From: Pseudoglutamicibacter albus
Lineage (GTDB): Bacteria; Actinomycetota; Actinomycetes; Actinomycetales; Micrococcaceae
Assembly: GCF_031458175.1 (NCBI RefSeq)
Contig: NZ_JAVDXX010000001.1
Location: 682,001 to 746,000, forward strand
DNA: 64,000 nucleotides
Direction: 5' to 3'
Part shown: piece by piece, positions 42,886 through 51,182 of the stretch
Numbering within the stretch: the stretch's first letter is position 1
How the letters are laid out: each line of letters starts with the position of its first letter
Made by a program: the position numbers and the translations under genes
Notes under the pieces: generated by a model
The model's database searches: none
What the model was told of the DNA's origin: nothing
Seen by the model: the letters and a program-made list of their open reading frames with translations, nothing else

Positions 42886-45800
42886 CTAGTTGTTGCCTTC
42901 CTCGGCGTCGAGGGTGGCTACCTGGATGGTTTGTGGGCCTTCGTTCGGGCGGATCAGCATACCGCGGCCGGCAGGGAAGTGGCGCGGCCGGATGCGCCCG
43001 ATGATCGGGCCTTCGCTGCTATCGCCGTCCATGAGCAGAGTCACGGCACCGGCTTCACGCAGCGATGCGAAGAACGGCTCATACATGGTGCGTGATGCGC
43101 CACGGACACGACGGGTGAGTGCCACATGCAAGCCGATGTCGGTGCTCATCGCGAGGAATGGGGTGAACGCGTGAAGCGGTGAGGCCGCCCCTGCGGTGAG
43201 GACGTCGTAGTCGTCCACGAGCAACACAATCCGCGGCCCTTCGAAGCCAGCATTCTGTTGGGCGAGCGGGTCGGCTTGCACACGGGACTGCACCTCTTTG
43301 ACCACCGCAGCGGTGAGCTGTTCAGCATGCATCGAGGTAGCTGCGTATCCGCCGAGGTATTCCTCCGGGATCGCGTTCTGAAGGTCACGGCGCGGATCAA
43401 AGACCGCGAACACGAGCTCTTCTGAGCTGTATTGGCTCATGAGTTCGTGGGCGAGCAGACGCAACAGGCTCGTCTTGCCGGCTTCCTCATCCGCGAGTAC
43501 CGCAAGGTGCGGTTCGCGGCCGATGAAGTCCAGGTAACGGATCGCCTGATTGCGTTCCATAACACCAAAGCGCAAAAGCCCCGGAGTTGATGAAGGCGGC
43601 AGCTGGTCCACGTTGATGTGGGTCGGCAGCAGGCGCACGGTGCGCGGGGTCTGCTCGCGATAGTGGAGTTTGACGTACTCGACCGCTTCCCTGAACGCCT
43701 TGGTGAGGCCGTCATCGCTTGGCTCGTCATCGATACGCGGTAGCGCGATCTGGCCGATACGGCCGTCGATGTTAAAGCCACGGCCCGGCTTGTTCTTAGG
43801 CAGGTGCGCCGCGGTCTTGGAGCCGTGCATCGAGTCCGATGGTTCGGTCAGCCGCATCTCCAGCCGGGTTCCGAAGAAGGACTGCTGCGCCATCCGGACT
43901 TCGTTCCAGCGGGTAGCTGTAGCGATGATGTGGATCCCGTAGCCGCTACCGCGGGTCAGGAGCGAGTAGAGCGAATCCTGGAGGTCTTCGAACTCGTCGA
44001 TCAAACCACCCCAACCGTCCACGAACACTACGACGTCGCGCACATCGAGTTCGGGGTGGCGGCCGGATGCGAACATTTCACGCATCGTGGAGACCGAGTC
44101 GATGTGGAGGGACTCGAACAGCGCTTCGCGTTCGGTCAACAGGTCAGTGACTTCCTCCAGGGTTCGCCGCAACGCTTCGCGGCGTGTGCGCACGGCGACG
44201 CCGGCAGTGTGCGGAAGGCCCTCGATTGCGAGCAAGCCTGAGCCGCGCAGATCCAAGCCGTAGAGAGTTATTTCACGCGGGGAGTTCTCCAAGGCCAGCG
44301 AGAGCGCGATCGTGCGCAGGAGCGTGGACTTGCCGGTTGAAGGTCCGCCGAGGATCGCGATGTGGCCGCCCGAGTGGGCTAGGTCGAGTTCCCAACGCCC
44401 TTGCCACTGGTGCGCTGGGTCATCCAGAATCCCGATCGGAACCGGGAGGCTGTGCGATGTCTCCCCGGCGAGCTGGCCCGAAATCGCGGCAGGTTCCGGC
44501 GGCATCGAGAGCGCTTGATCCAGGGTGACCTTATCCGGCAAAGGCGGAAGCCAGATGGGGTCGGTCACGGCGGGGTACTTGCTCATCATGGCAACGGATG
44601 CGCTCAAGACGGTGGGCCCTTCGGCATCCTCATCATCCGACTGGGTGGCGGGCTTCGCGGCTTCCGCTTCGTCCTCGGCCTCGTCATAATCCTGGGCCAT
44701 GGTGATGAAGTTCTGTGAATAGTACTGATCGATCAGCACGACGGGTACGGTGGGTTCCTTGGTCACCTCATCTTCTGCGGTTTCGATCGCTAGCGGGCCA
44801 GAGACGTAACCGGCTTTGAACTGCTCATACACGGTCGTATCCACTTTGAGGTAGCCGTAGCCAGGCAACGGCGGCAGGTGGAAGGCGTCCGTTGTTTCGA
44901 GCACGGTGCGGGATTCAGCTTCAGAAAGTGTGCGTAGACCGAGCCGGTAGGACAGGTAGGTGTCGAGGCCGCGGAGCTTGCCTGCTTCGAGGCGCTGGGA
45001 ACTGAGGAGCAGGTGCACACCGATCGAGCGGCCAATACGACCGATCGACATGAACAAGTCGATGAAATCGGGTTGCGCGGTCAGTAGCTCACCGAACTCG
45101 TCAATCACGAGGAACAGGTGCGGCATGACCGGCAGGTTGCGGTTGCGGCGACGTGCCCGCTGATAGTCGGTGATGGAGGCGATGTTGCCTGCGGCTTTCA
45201 ACTGTTCCTGACGCCGTAGGATCTCACCTTCAAGGCTCGCATAGATGCGGTCCACGAGCGACACATCGTCAGCGAGGTTGGTGACGATACCGGAGACGTG
45301 CGGGATGCCCTTGAACGGGGCGAAGGTCGCACCACCCTTATAGTCGACCAGAACCAGGTTGAGCTGTTCAGGGGAGTGGGTCAAAGCCAAACCGAGCACC
45401 AGTGTTCGCAGAAGCTCGGACTTACCCGAACCCGTTGCGCCTACGCACAGCCCGTGCGGGCCCATACCGTGCTGGGCGGCCTCCTTGATGTCCAGGCGAA
45501 CAGGCTTGCCTTGCTGATCCAAACCGATAGGCACGGTAAGGAAGTCAGGGCCGAAGTTCGGCTCCCACGCCGCCTGCAAATGCGATTCGTTGAGCTCCTT
45601 GAGGCCCAGCAGTTGAGTGAACTTCATACCGGCTTGCTGCTCGGAGTGCTCAAGGGAATCGTGAGAGAGCCGCAGCGGGGCCAACACGCGGGAGATTGAC
45701 TGGGCTAAGGCAACATCGGAATCATCCAAAACACCCTTGAGACGTTGTGCTACGGAACCATCAGAGTCCAGACGCTGAACCTCAACTTCCGCGGCGGCCT

Positions 45801-47106
45801 CAAGGTCCACCTCGCTGGCCGCGGCATCGTTCCTAAACCCGGCCCAATTACCCAGACCAGCCCAACTACCTATGCCAGTCTTACTACCCAGGCCCGCTCT
45901 GCGGCCTCGTCCACTTCCGTTATCTTGCCCAACATTGTTGTTGTGGACGGCCCTGTTGCTTTGTACGAGGCGTGCTGACACATCGCCGGGTTCTTCGAGC
46001 TGATTGCGTAGCGCGTGGATGACGGTGATGCCCATCATCTCTAGGTCCGTTGCGGTGCCTGCACTGAAGTTCTCTACCGGACCACTATGCCGCAGATCGA
46101 CGATGAGCAGACGCGGCTGGTTGAGGTTTACAACCGTGTAGTCCGCCGGTGTGCGCCGTAGCTCAGCGGTCGCCTGGTAGCGGCGCTGGATGTTGCTGCG
46201 CAGCAGAGATGCCAGCTCCGGCATCGTCTCGCAGATGCGTGGCACGGGGCCGAAAGCGGTTGGTTGGTCTTGGTCGAGAATGTGGGGGAGCCTACGCACC
46301 CACTCCCACTTATCGCGGTGAACCGTCGGCACGAGGAACGCGAGCTGGAGGTCTTCAGGGGAGTGAAGCGCAACCGCCTGCAGGACCAGGTTGCGGATCG
46401 CTTGATCGCAGAACTCGTTATCCCCGATGACTGAGACCGTGTGGTCGGCGCCCAGGTGAACCAGCAACGGCATGTCTGGGGTCGTGGAGAAACGGTCTTG
46501 GAGAACATCGAGTTGCTGTTCGAGGTGAGGGTCAGTGCTTTCTAACGACTGGTCTTCGCCTTCAAGGCGGAACTCGACACCCGTGGCATCGCCGATGCCG
46601 CATCGAACATTGAGGTAGTCGCTGTGTTGGCGGCGCCGCTCCCACAGCCGCGATGGGGTGAAGATCAACTCGACGAGTGCGTTGGTGCGCGGGTCAGTTA
46701 TTTGGGCTCGGGAACGCCGTTCGTCTTCTGCTGTACGCAACTCGTGGTGGCGTTCTTCGAGGTATTCAAGGTAGTTGTCGCGCAACTGTTTGCGGCGGCG
46801 GGTCTGTTTACCATTTTGCGAGGTCATCATGACGATCGCGCCGATCACGGTCACGATCATCATGAGCGCTCCAACCGCCGCGAAAGGGGAGCCCCGGAAC
46901 AGCATCATGACCGTCATCGAGCCAGCCATACCCAAGAGTGGGATGAGGCCGAGGAACCCCATGTTGCCGGCTCCGCCGTCCTCGATCAAGGGCGGGCGGC
47001 GGACCGTCTCAAGCTCGGGTTCCGCTGCGGGTGGCTCGGAGCGGGCCGGGCGGTGGAACAGTCCGTTGTCTTCCAGGGCAGTCAGGGATCGGCTGTGTGT
47101 GGTCAT
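42886..47106 (-). CDS. eccC: Type VII secretion ATPase EccC (FtsK/SpoIIIE family)
   Basis: Motor ATPase of the ESX/type VII system, 1406 residues in one chain. The N terminus has two membrane helices (NMGFLGLIPLLGMAGSMTVM and AVGALMMIVTVIGAIVMM). Three ATPase domains follow: Walker A VGATGSGKSELLRTL (about residue 557) with Walker B FLVIDEFGEL (about 665); LGGPSTGKSTLLR (about 924) with VVVFVDGWGG; and a weaker third, ADEEAGKTSLLRLL (about 1209), with VLLVDDYDVLT. Residues about 400-424 are a Gly/Trp/Ser-rich low-complexity insert encoded by an 18-bp DNA tandem repeat. In fused EccC the last domains bind the exported partner tail. It is last in the minus-strand operon, its start overlapping the MinD-like gene by four bases. 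Confidence 0.96.
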   Translation of the reverse strand: MTTHSRSLTALEDNGLFHRPARSEPPAAEPELETVRRPPLIEDGGAGNMGFLGLIPLLGMAGSMTVMMLFRGSPFAAVGALMMIVTVIGAIVMMTSQNGKQTRRRKQLRDNYLEYLEERHHELRTAEDERRSRAQITDPRTNALVELIFTPSRLWERRRQHSDYLNVRCGIGDATGVEFRLEGEDQSLESTDPHLEQQLDVLQDRFSTTPDMPLLVHLGADHTVSVIGDNEFCDQAIRNLVLQAVALHSPEDLQLAFLVPTVHRDKWEWVRRLPHILDQDQPTAFGPVPRICETMPELASLLRSNIQRRYQATAELRRTPADYTVVNLNQPRLLIVDLRHSGPVENFSAGTATDLEMMGITVIHALRNQLEEPGDVSARLVQSNRAVHNNNVGQDNGSGRGRRAGLGSKTGIGSWAGLGNWAGFRNDAAASEVDLEAAAEVEVQRLDSDGSVAQRLKGVLDDSDVALAQSISRVLAPLRLSHDSLEHSEQQAGMKFTQLLGLKELNESHLQAAWEPNFGPDFLTVPIGLDQQGKPVRLDIKEAAQHGMGPHGLCVGATGSGKSELLRTLVLGLALTHSPEQLNLVLVDYKGGATFAPFKGIPHVSGIVTNLADDVSLVDRIYASLEGEILRRQEQLKAAGNIASITDYQRARRRNRNLPVMPHLFLVIDEFGELLTAQPDFIDLFMSIGRIGRSIGVHLLLSSQRLEAGKLRGLDTYLSYRLGLRTLSEAESRTVLETTDAFHLPPLPGYGYLKVDTTVYEQFKAGYVSGPLAIETAEDEVTKEPTVPVVLIDQYYSQNFITMAQDYDEAEDEAEAAKPATQSDDEDAEGPTVLSASVAMMSKYPAVTDPIWLPPLPDKVTLDQALSMPPEPAAISGQLAGETSHSLPVPIGILDDPAHQWQGRWELDLAHSGGHIAILGGPSTGKSTLLRTIALSLALENSPREITLYGLDLRGSGLLAIEGLPHTAGVAVRTRREALRRTLEEVTDLLTEREALFESLHIDSVSTMREMFASGRHPELDVRDVVVFVDGWGGLIDEFEDLQDSLYSLLTRGSGYGIHIIATATRWNEVRMAQQSFFGTRLEMRLTEPSDSMHGSKTAAHLPKNKPGRGFNIDGRIGQIALPRIDDEPSDDGLTKAFREAVEYVKLHYREQTPRTVRLLPTHINVDQLPPSSTPGLLRFGVMERNQAIRYLDFIGREPHLAVLADEEAGKTSLLRLLAHELMSQYSSEELVFAVFDPRRDLQNAIPEEYLGGYAATSMHAEQLTAAVVKEVQSRVQADPLAQQNAGFEGPRIVLLVDDYDVLTAGAASPLHAFTPFLAMSTDIGLHVALTRRVRGASRTMYEPFFASLREAGAVTLLMDGDSSEGPIIGRIRPRHFPAGRGMLIRPNEGPQTIQVATLDAEEGNN
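45833..45904. repeat. 18-bp tandem repeat inside eccC
   Basis: Four units of 18 bp (45833-45850, 45851-45868, 45869-45886, 45887-45904) are imperfectly repeated. In frame on the minus strand they encode the hexad-like series GSKTGI-GSWAGL-GNWAGF. The insert sits between the N-terminal domain and ATPase 1. Confidence 0.7.
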
Positions 47107-48110
47107 GATGTAGCTTTCGCGACGGAGAGCACGGTTGCCCCGAGCTGGGCCACTTGCAGGCGCTCCCGTTCTGAGAGCAGCTCCATATTCAAACGGCCAC
47201 CGGTGGCGACGTGAGCGTCAAAGCTCAGTTCTGGCAGGTTGGTTTTACGGCTGATCGGCAAGTGGGAACGCAGGTTGGTGTGACGCACGGATTGTTTGGT
47301 GAGTCTGACTTGCCGCTTTGATGCGTGGATGCTGTCAACCATGACTGGCACGAGCGCTACGTGCGGGTAGCTATGGTGAATGTAGTTACAGAAGGACTCG
47401 GCAACATCGACCGCAGCCGGGTACATCGGGATCGGAACGATCAGCGCGTGCAAGCCCGGATAGAAGGCGTGCATCACGTGATCGCTCATCGGCAGGTCAA
47501 GAAGCGTAACCGCAGCAGTCTGGGACAAGAACTGGAAGGTGTTCTGCATTAGGGCTCTGTCATCGAGCCGCTCGTCGCTATCTCCCCACGGCAAGAAACG
47601 CAGGTGCCGGGAGATCTCATCAGAATATGTATGAAAGTGCTGGTGGACGGGAACATCCCTTTGGTTCATGAGTTCAGAGAGCCTCTCAAGCCCTTTGTCC
47701 TCACTCACCTTTCGCGGGTTGCGTGGCCCGAGCCTACGCAGGGTGGCGCCGTCACGGTTGAGCACATCCACCACAAGCGTGGGTTCTTTGCGGCTATCCG
47801 CTAACTGATGCCCCAACAGAGCCACAGTTGAGCTCGCACCGGAGCCTCCCAGGGGGCTCGTGATGCCGATTCGGCGGCCCGTGAGCACCGAGGTCTGGCA
47901 GCCTTTGAGTGCCCGCTGGTAGGCCTCCGGGAACGGGTCTGACACCACCAGGTTCACGACCGAGCGCGTCGCGCGAACCCACCAGGAATCTCCAGGCGTG
48001 GTTGTGGTGTACCTAGGCACCGCGGCTTTCTTCTCGGGGCGGGCCGGGTTCCTCTTTCTCAAGGGATTGGCTGGCATCGTGGACTTAGAGTACATTCTCG
48101 GGCCTTTCAC
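47103..48110 (-). CDS. MinD/ParA-like P-loop protein of the type VII locus
   Basis: A 335-residue protein with a deviant Walker A-like segment GITSPLGGSGASSTVALLGHQLA and a following TLVVDVLNRDGATLRRL, the layout of MinD/ParA ATPases. Such proteins (for example the EspI class) recur in actinobacterial ESX loci, where they may regulate secretion. The lysine positions of a classical ParA loop are not conserved (GGSGASS), so ATP binding should be tested. The first 50 residues are basic and hydrophilic. No membrane helix is seen. Its start is GTG 48110 or ATG 48095. It lies 12 bases from eccD and overlaps eccC. Confidence 0.75.
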   Translation of the reverse strand: MKGPRMYSKSTMPANPLRKRNPARPEKKAAVPRYTTTTPGDSWWVRATRSVVNLVVSDPFPEAYQRALKGCQTSVLTGRRIGITSPLGGSGASSTVALLGHQLADSRKEPTLVVDVLNRDGATLRRLGPRNPRKVSEDKGLERLSELMNQRDVPVHQHFHTYSDEISRHLRFLPWGDSDERLDDRALMQNTFQFLSQTAAVTLLDLPMSDHVMHAFYPGLHALIVPIPMYPAAVDVAESFCNYIHHSYPHVALVPVMVDSIHASKRQVRLTKQSVRHTNLRSHLPISRKTNLPELSFDAHVATGGRLNMELLSERERLQVAQLGATVLSVAKATS

Positions 48111-48122
48111 CTTTCCTGCGGG

Positions 48123-49445
48123 CTACTGACCGGTAAAGGACTCGATCAGGCGCGCATACAGTCCGAACGCGCCCACCAGGACAGGGAAAATAGACAAGGT
48201 CAGCAAGGTTTCGAAACGGCGGGCCGTTAGACGCAGGCCCGCGGCCACATGCTCTGGCATACGCCATAGCGGCTGTGTCAGGATCACGACGATCAGCAGG
48301 GCGAGCGTCAACGGCATGATCCACGCCGGTATCGAAACGGAAGACAAGCTCACCCAGAACACACCGCCGACGATCGCGGAACCCAGCATGCAGGTTCTCT
48401 CTGCAACCAACGGCATGTGGCGGGAACGCAAGGACACTAACGCGATCGTGATCAAAACGAGCGCAGTGACCCAGGGATCGTTCCCGGAAGGCCCTAGCAG
48501 GAAGACTGCTGTGAGCATCGTGAAGCACATGAGCCATATCAAGATGGCCATGCCGGCGTGTGCGCGCCTCACGCGTGAGGCTACGTCGCTGCGGTAGGGG
48601 CGTTTGCCGTCGGCGAGGTCATCATCCACACGCGTGAGGCCGGACAAGATGAGGGCGATGCGGGGAATGATGCCAACCAGGATGCCGCTGATAGTGAGCA
48701 TCCAGAGCCCTAGATGCATGTCGCCAAGGTTGAGGATGAAACCTAGATACCACACGCCCACTGTCATGAGCGAGGCAATACCTGTAATGAGTGCTGTTTG
48801 CCACGCCCTGTGGTTGATCCCAAGGGCTAGAAGTGTGGCTGCGATCCACGCGTTGACGATCATCCACCCGAGGAACGGCTCGGGTTCGGCGAAGAACACT
48901 GTGAGGGTCAGAAGGGCTGCCGAGACAGTGGTGAGTTCGATGTCGGTGCGCCACCAGCGGTGATCGATAGCCGTCATCGCGATGAGAGGAAGGACCGTTG
49001 CGGTGAGTCCCCACGTAAGGAATGTTGCGCTACCAGGGTCCGGTAGAAGGCTGAGCGCTAGTGGCACCGCGAGCAATACGAGAAGTGCTGTGCTGAGTAG
49101 CCGCGATTTTGAGAAGCTCACCGTGGCGGATCGCGCCGCTGTGAGTTCGGCGCTGGTGTCTGCGAGGTCATAGACAACCGGGGAGCGGACGACCTCGTCG
49201 CGACGATCTAGCCGAATGAGAGCGCCGTCAGTGATTTTCGCGTCAGCGAGGGTTTCGTGGAGGGCGAGGCTACCGCCGCCCACCGGGGTGAGGGTCAGCT
49301 CTTGTGGGGCGGCTTTGTTGCCGGCGCGGGTGTGTCTGAGGATCTGCGGGATGAGCTCGCCAACGCTGACACTTGCCGGTAGGAGCATTTCTATGTTGCG
49401 GTCTGTAGCTAAGACAGTGACTCTGCGGTATCCGGTGCTCACCAT
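48123..49445 (-). CDS. eccD: Type VII secretion integral membrane protein EccD
   Basis: Core channel component of ESX systems. Residues 1-85 form the ubiquitin-like N-terminal domain (RRVTVLATDRNIEMLLPASVSVGELIPQIL and GGGSLALHETLADAKITDGALIRL). After a linker, about eleven hydrophobic helices run to the C terminus, beginning LLSTALLVLLAVPLALSLLP. At 440 residues the size and topology match EccD. The start overlaps the stop of the small upstream gene by seven bases, and the MinD-like gene follows after 12 bases. Confidence 0.93.
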   Translation of the reverse strand: MVSTGYRRVTVLATDRNIEMLLPASVSVGELIPQILRHTRAGNKAAPQELTLTPVGGGSLALHETLADAKITDGALIRLDRRDEVVRSPVVYDLADTSAELTAARSATVSFSKSRLLSTALLVLLAVPLALSLLPDPGSATFLTWGLTATVLPLIAMTAIDHRWWRTDIELTTVSAALLTLTVFFAEPEPFLGWMIVNAWIAATLLALGINHRAWQTALITGIASLMTVGVWYLGFILNLGDMHLGLWMLTISGILVGIIPRIALILSGLTRVDDDLADGKRPYRSDVASRVRRAHAGMAILIWLMCFTMLTAVFLLGPSGNDPWVTALVLITIALVSLRSRHMPLVAERTCMLGSAIVGGVFWVSLSSVSIPAWIMPLTLALLIVVILTQPLWRMPEHVAAGLRLTARRFETLLTLSIFPVLVGAFGLYARLIESFTGQ

Positions 49446-49726
49446 GGGGCAACCTCGCCGACGGTGCGCTCTATTGAAATGGATGTCTCGGTGGGTGTCG
49501 AGGCGCGATTCATACGTTCGTTTTGTTCTTTAAACAGGTTGGAGATAAAGGAGAAGCCGACGCAGCCGGCGCAGATGAGGGCCGCGATGATCAGTCCGAT
49601 CACGATGTGTTTGATTCCGGAGGTGAATGTGCGTCGGCGCCGGTCGTTGCCGTATAAGAGTGCGAGGCTGAGTCGCTGCCGACGAACAGCTACTGATTCG
49701 AGAATCTGCTCGTCATGGTTCTGCAT
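49439..49726 (-). CDS. Short EccB-like membrane protein
   Basis: A 95-residue protein with a cytoplasmic N-terminal part (ILESVAVRRQRLSLALLYGNDRRRRTF), one membrane helix (IVIGLIIAALICAGCVGFSFI) and a short extracellular tail. The arrangement of a basic arginine-rich region just before a single helix resembles the first 90 residues of EccB, but the roughly 380-residue periplasmic repeat domain is missing. As first gene of the operon before eccD it occupies the EccB place. I see no other EccB in the window. The EccB relationship is inference. Confidence 0.65.
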   Translation of the reverse strand: MQNHDEQILESVAVRRQRLSLALLYGNDRRRRTFTSGIKHIVIGLIIAALICAGCVGFSFISNLFKEQNERMNRASTPTETSISIERTVGEVAPW

Positions 49727-50091
49727 GGTTCTCCTTTAGCGCATTCACAGAAGCAGAGGTGATCGCGCGGCCGATTATGCATGAGTCATGTTACAAGCAG
49801 CTTAAGGACGGCCAAAAGTAGTATGACGCGAACTCCTGTGTGTCTCCGATGTGTCTCATGTGCTGGCCTGTTGTTTCAAGGGCTAGCGCTGATTGTTTGA
49901 TCCTGTTGTTGCGAGTCGCGGCTGAGCTTAACGTTATTTCAAATTTGTAGAGTTTTTTGGGTTTTGGGGTGTTTTCTGGTGGTGGTGCGGGTTAGGATGG
50001 CGTGCGTTGGCTCGGGTTTCGCGCCTGGTTTTGTGGGTGTGGGGTTTGGGTTGATGTGTTGGTTGTATTGGTTTTTGAAGGGAATAGTTTT
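49727..50091. promoter_or_regulatory. Divergent control region of the type VII locus with G/T-only leader
   Basis: A 365-base gap between the secretion operon (minus) and cassette 1 (plus). Bases 49727-49950 are AT-richer than average and hold no clear gene. From 49959 on the plus strand is almost free of C (GGTTTGGGTTGATGTGTTGG and similar) and is nearly identical to 54985-55117. GGTTAGGAT near 49990-49998 is a possible -10 region. GAAGGGAA at 50077-50084 is the ribosome-binding site of the first cassette gene. Confidence 0.6.
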
Positions 50092-50427
50092 ATGAAGTTT
50101 GATATGGGTTCGCAGACGTTGGCTACGTTGAATCAGAAGACGTCTGGGTCGAATGATGATTTGGGTGGTTTGGTTCGTCAGTTGGTGGCGGCTGTTGCTC
50201 CGTTGGAGGGGAAGTTTAATGGTCAGGGTCGTGTGAGGTTTGATCAGTTCAAGGCTCGTGCTGATGAGATTGCTGCTGATTTGAATAGTTCGTTGGCTCG
50301 GATTGCTCAGGGTCAGTCTGAGATGAATGTTGCGACTCAGACTGGGGATCAGCAGACTGCTGATAACTCGACGCGTAATGAGTCTGCTGCGAATTTTGAT
50401 GGTGCGCGTTTCTCTTCCACCCGCTAA
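49959..50427 (+). repeat. Duplicated segment A, copy 1 (leader plus first WXG100-like gene)
   Basis: Bases 49959-50427 are nearly identical to 54985-55453, differing by a few substitutions and one or two single-base length changes in the leader. The copies are about 5.03 kb apart in the same orientation, and the identity stops in the spacer after the first small gene. Confidence 0.9.
50092..50427 (+). CDS. WXG100-like small secreted protein A, cassette 1
   Basis: A 111-residue helical protein of ESAT-6/CFP-10 size (MKFDMGSQTLATLNQK...). The hairpin-turn position of WXG100 proteins is occupied by KFNGQGRVRFDQF, so Trp is replaced by Phe (FNG). Helices on both sides are amphipathic. No signal peptide or membrane helix is present. 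ATG 50092 follows GAAGGGAA; the longer open frame upstream is leader. The protein is all but identical to its copy at 55118 (only SSTR versus SSSR at the end). Codons nearly all end in T or G. Likely exported by the adjacent EccC/EccD system, as half of a heterodimer with the next gene. Confidence 0.8.
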   Translation: MKFDMGSQTLATLNQKTSGSNDDLGGLVRQLVAAVAPLEGKFNGQGRVRFDQFKARADEIAADLNSSLARIAQGQSEMNVATQTGDQQTADNSTRNESAANFDGARFSSTR

Positions 50428-50481
50428 AGCGGGCTGTTAGTTTTCTTGTTTTTCTTGTTTTTGTTTTTGTGAGGGGTTTTT

Positions 50482-50787
50482 ATGTCGTTGGATCGTATTT
50501 CGTTTGATACTGGTGTGTCTGGTCAGGTTCAGGGGGATATTCAGGGGATTGTCTCTCGGCTTGAGTCCTTGATTGGTGAGCGTGATGCTCAGGTGGCTGA
50601 GGCTATGTCTGATTTTCAGATGGATGGTGTGGATGCTGAGTATCAGCATGTTGAGAAGCGGTGGCATAACGCTTCGAATGAGGTGCGCGGGATTATTAGT
50701 TTGGTGCGTGAGACGTTGGCTAGTAATGATGAGACGGCTGTGTCTACGCAGTCGCGTGCTCGTAATGCTGTAGCGAATACCGGCTAG
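50482..50787 (+). CDS. WXG100-like small secreted protein B, cassette 1
   Basis: A 101-residue helical protein (MSLDRISFDTGVSGQVQGDIQG...), the likely partner of protein A. The central turn reads DFQMDGVDAEYQHVEKRW with no classical Trp-x-Gly. YxxxE-like export tails are not obvious, although VSTQSRARNAVANTG closes the chain. It is identical to the copy at 55505 except near the C terminus (NTG versus NIG). It follows protein A by 54 T-rich bases. It probably forms an antiparallel four-helix complex with protein A. Confidence 0.78.
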   Translation: MSLDRISFDTGVSGQVQGDIQGIVSRLESLIGERDAQVAEAMSDFQMDGVDAEYQHVEKRWHNASNEVRGIISLVRETLASNDETAVSTQSRARNAVANTG

Positions 50788-50797
50788 CCAAGGGTGT

Positions 50798-50819
50798 ACC
50801 CCCTGTGTGTGGGGGGGGT
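50798..50819 (+). promoter_or_regulatory. Intercistronic stem-loop, cassette 1
   Basis: ACCCCC (50798-50803) can pair with GGGGGT (50814-50819) across a TGTGTGT-containing loop. The equivalent place in cassette 2 (55822-55839) keeps the stem with a different loop. It sits between protein B and the 109-residue gene and may set their relative expression. Confidence 0.5.
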
Positions 50820-50852
50820 TGGATGGACTGTTCTTTCAGAAAGTTGTGACAC

Positions 50853-51182
50853 ATGCACTATTCAATTGTTCATTCTGGTGCGTCCAAGACCGTCAAAGCG
50901 ACGCAGGAATCTGCTCAAGACTTGGATGATGCCCTGAAGGATGTTAAATCCGCGTTGGACGACCTTGGAAACGTGCTGAAGCATTCGAATGCCGTCGCTG
51001 GTGCGGTGACCGCTGTCAAGGATGGCGCTGTTACTCCTGCTGCGGATACAGTGATGTCTAAGGTCCGTACCGCGACTGGTTCTACCAGTGATGCTTTAGA
51101 TTCCTATGCGCAGGGTGACGAGACAATGTCTTCTAATGCCGGTTCGGCGCCGGGTAGTCCAGACATGCCGGGGGTGGGATAA
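50853..51182 (+). CDS. 109-residue helical type VII-associated protein, cassette 1
   Basis: A small, mostly helical protein (MHYSIVHSGASKTVKAT...) without membrane segments, ending SAPGSPDMPGVG. It shares layout and the motifs YAQGD and DMPGV with the 109-residue product of cassette 2 but is clearly diverged. Size and place suggest an effector-specific targeting partner or DUF6507-like protein, as small helical partners accompany LXG-type effectors. No WxG motif is seen. Its TAA is followed at once by the GTG of the large protein. Confidence 0.72.
   Translation: MHYSIVHSGASKTVKATQESAQDLDDALKDVKSALDDLGNVLKHSNAVAGAVTAVKDGAVTPAADTVMSKVRTATGSTSDALDSYAQGDETMSSNAGSAPGSPDMPGVG

Larger units (their letters stand above)
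50482..50857 (+). repeat. Duplicated segment B, copy 1
   Basis: Nearly identical to 55505-55880. It covers the second small gene, a C-run/G-run stem-loop and the approach to the next start codon. Homology fades inside the 109-residue gene. Confidence 0.88.

Noticed and set aside
50428-50481. T-rich spacer after WXG100-like gene A as a terminator
   Set aside because: There is no stem before the T-tracts and the spacer is not conserved in cassette 2.
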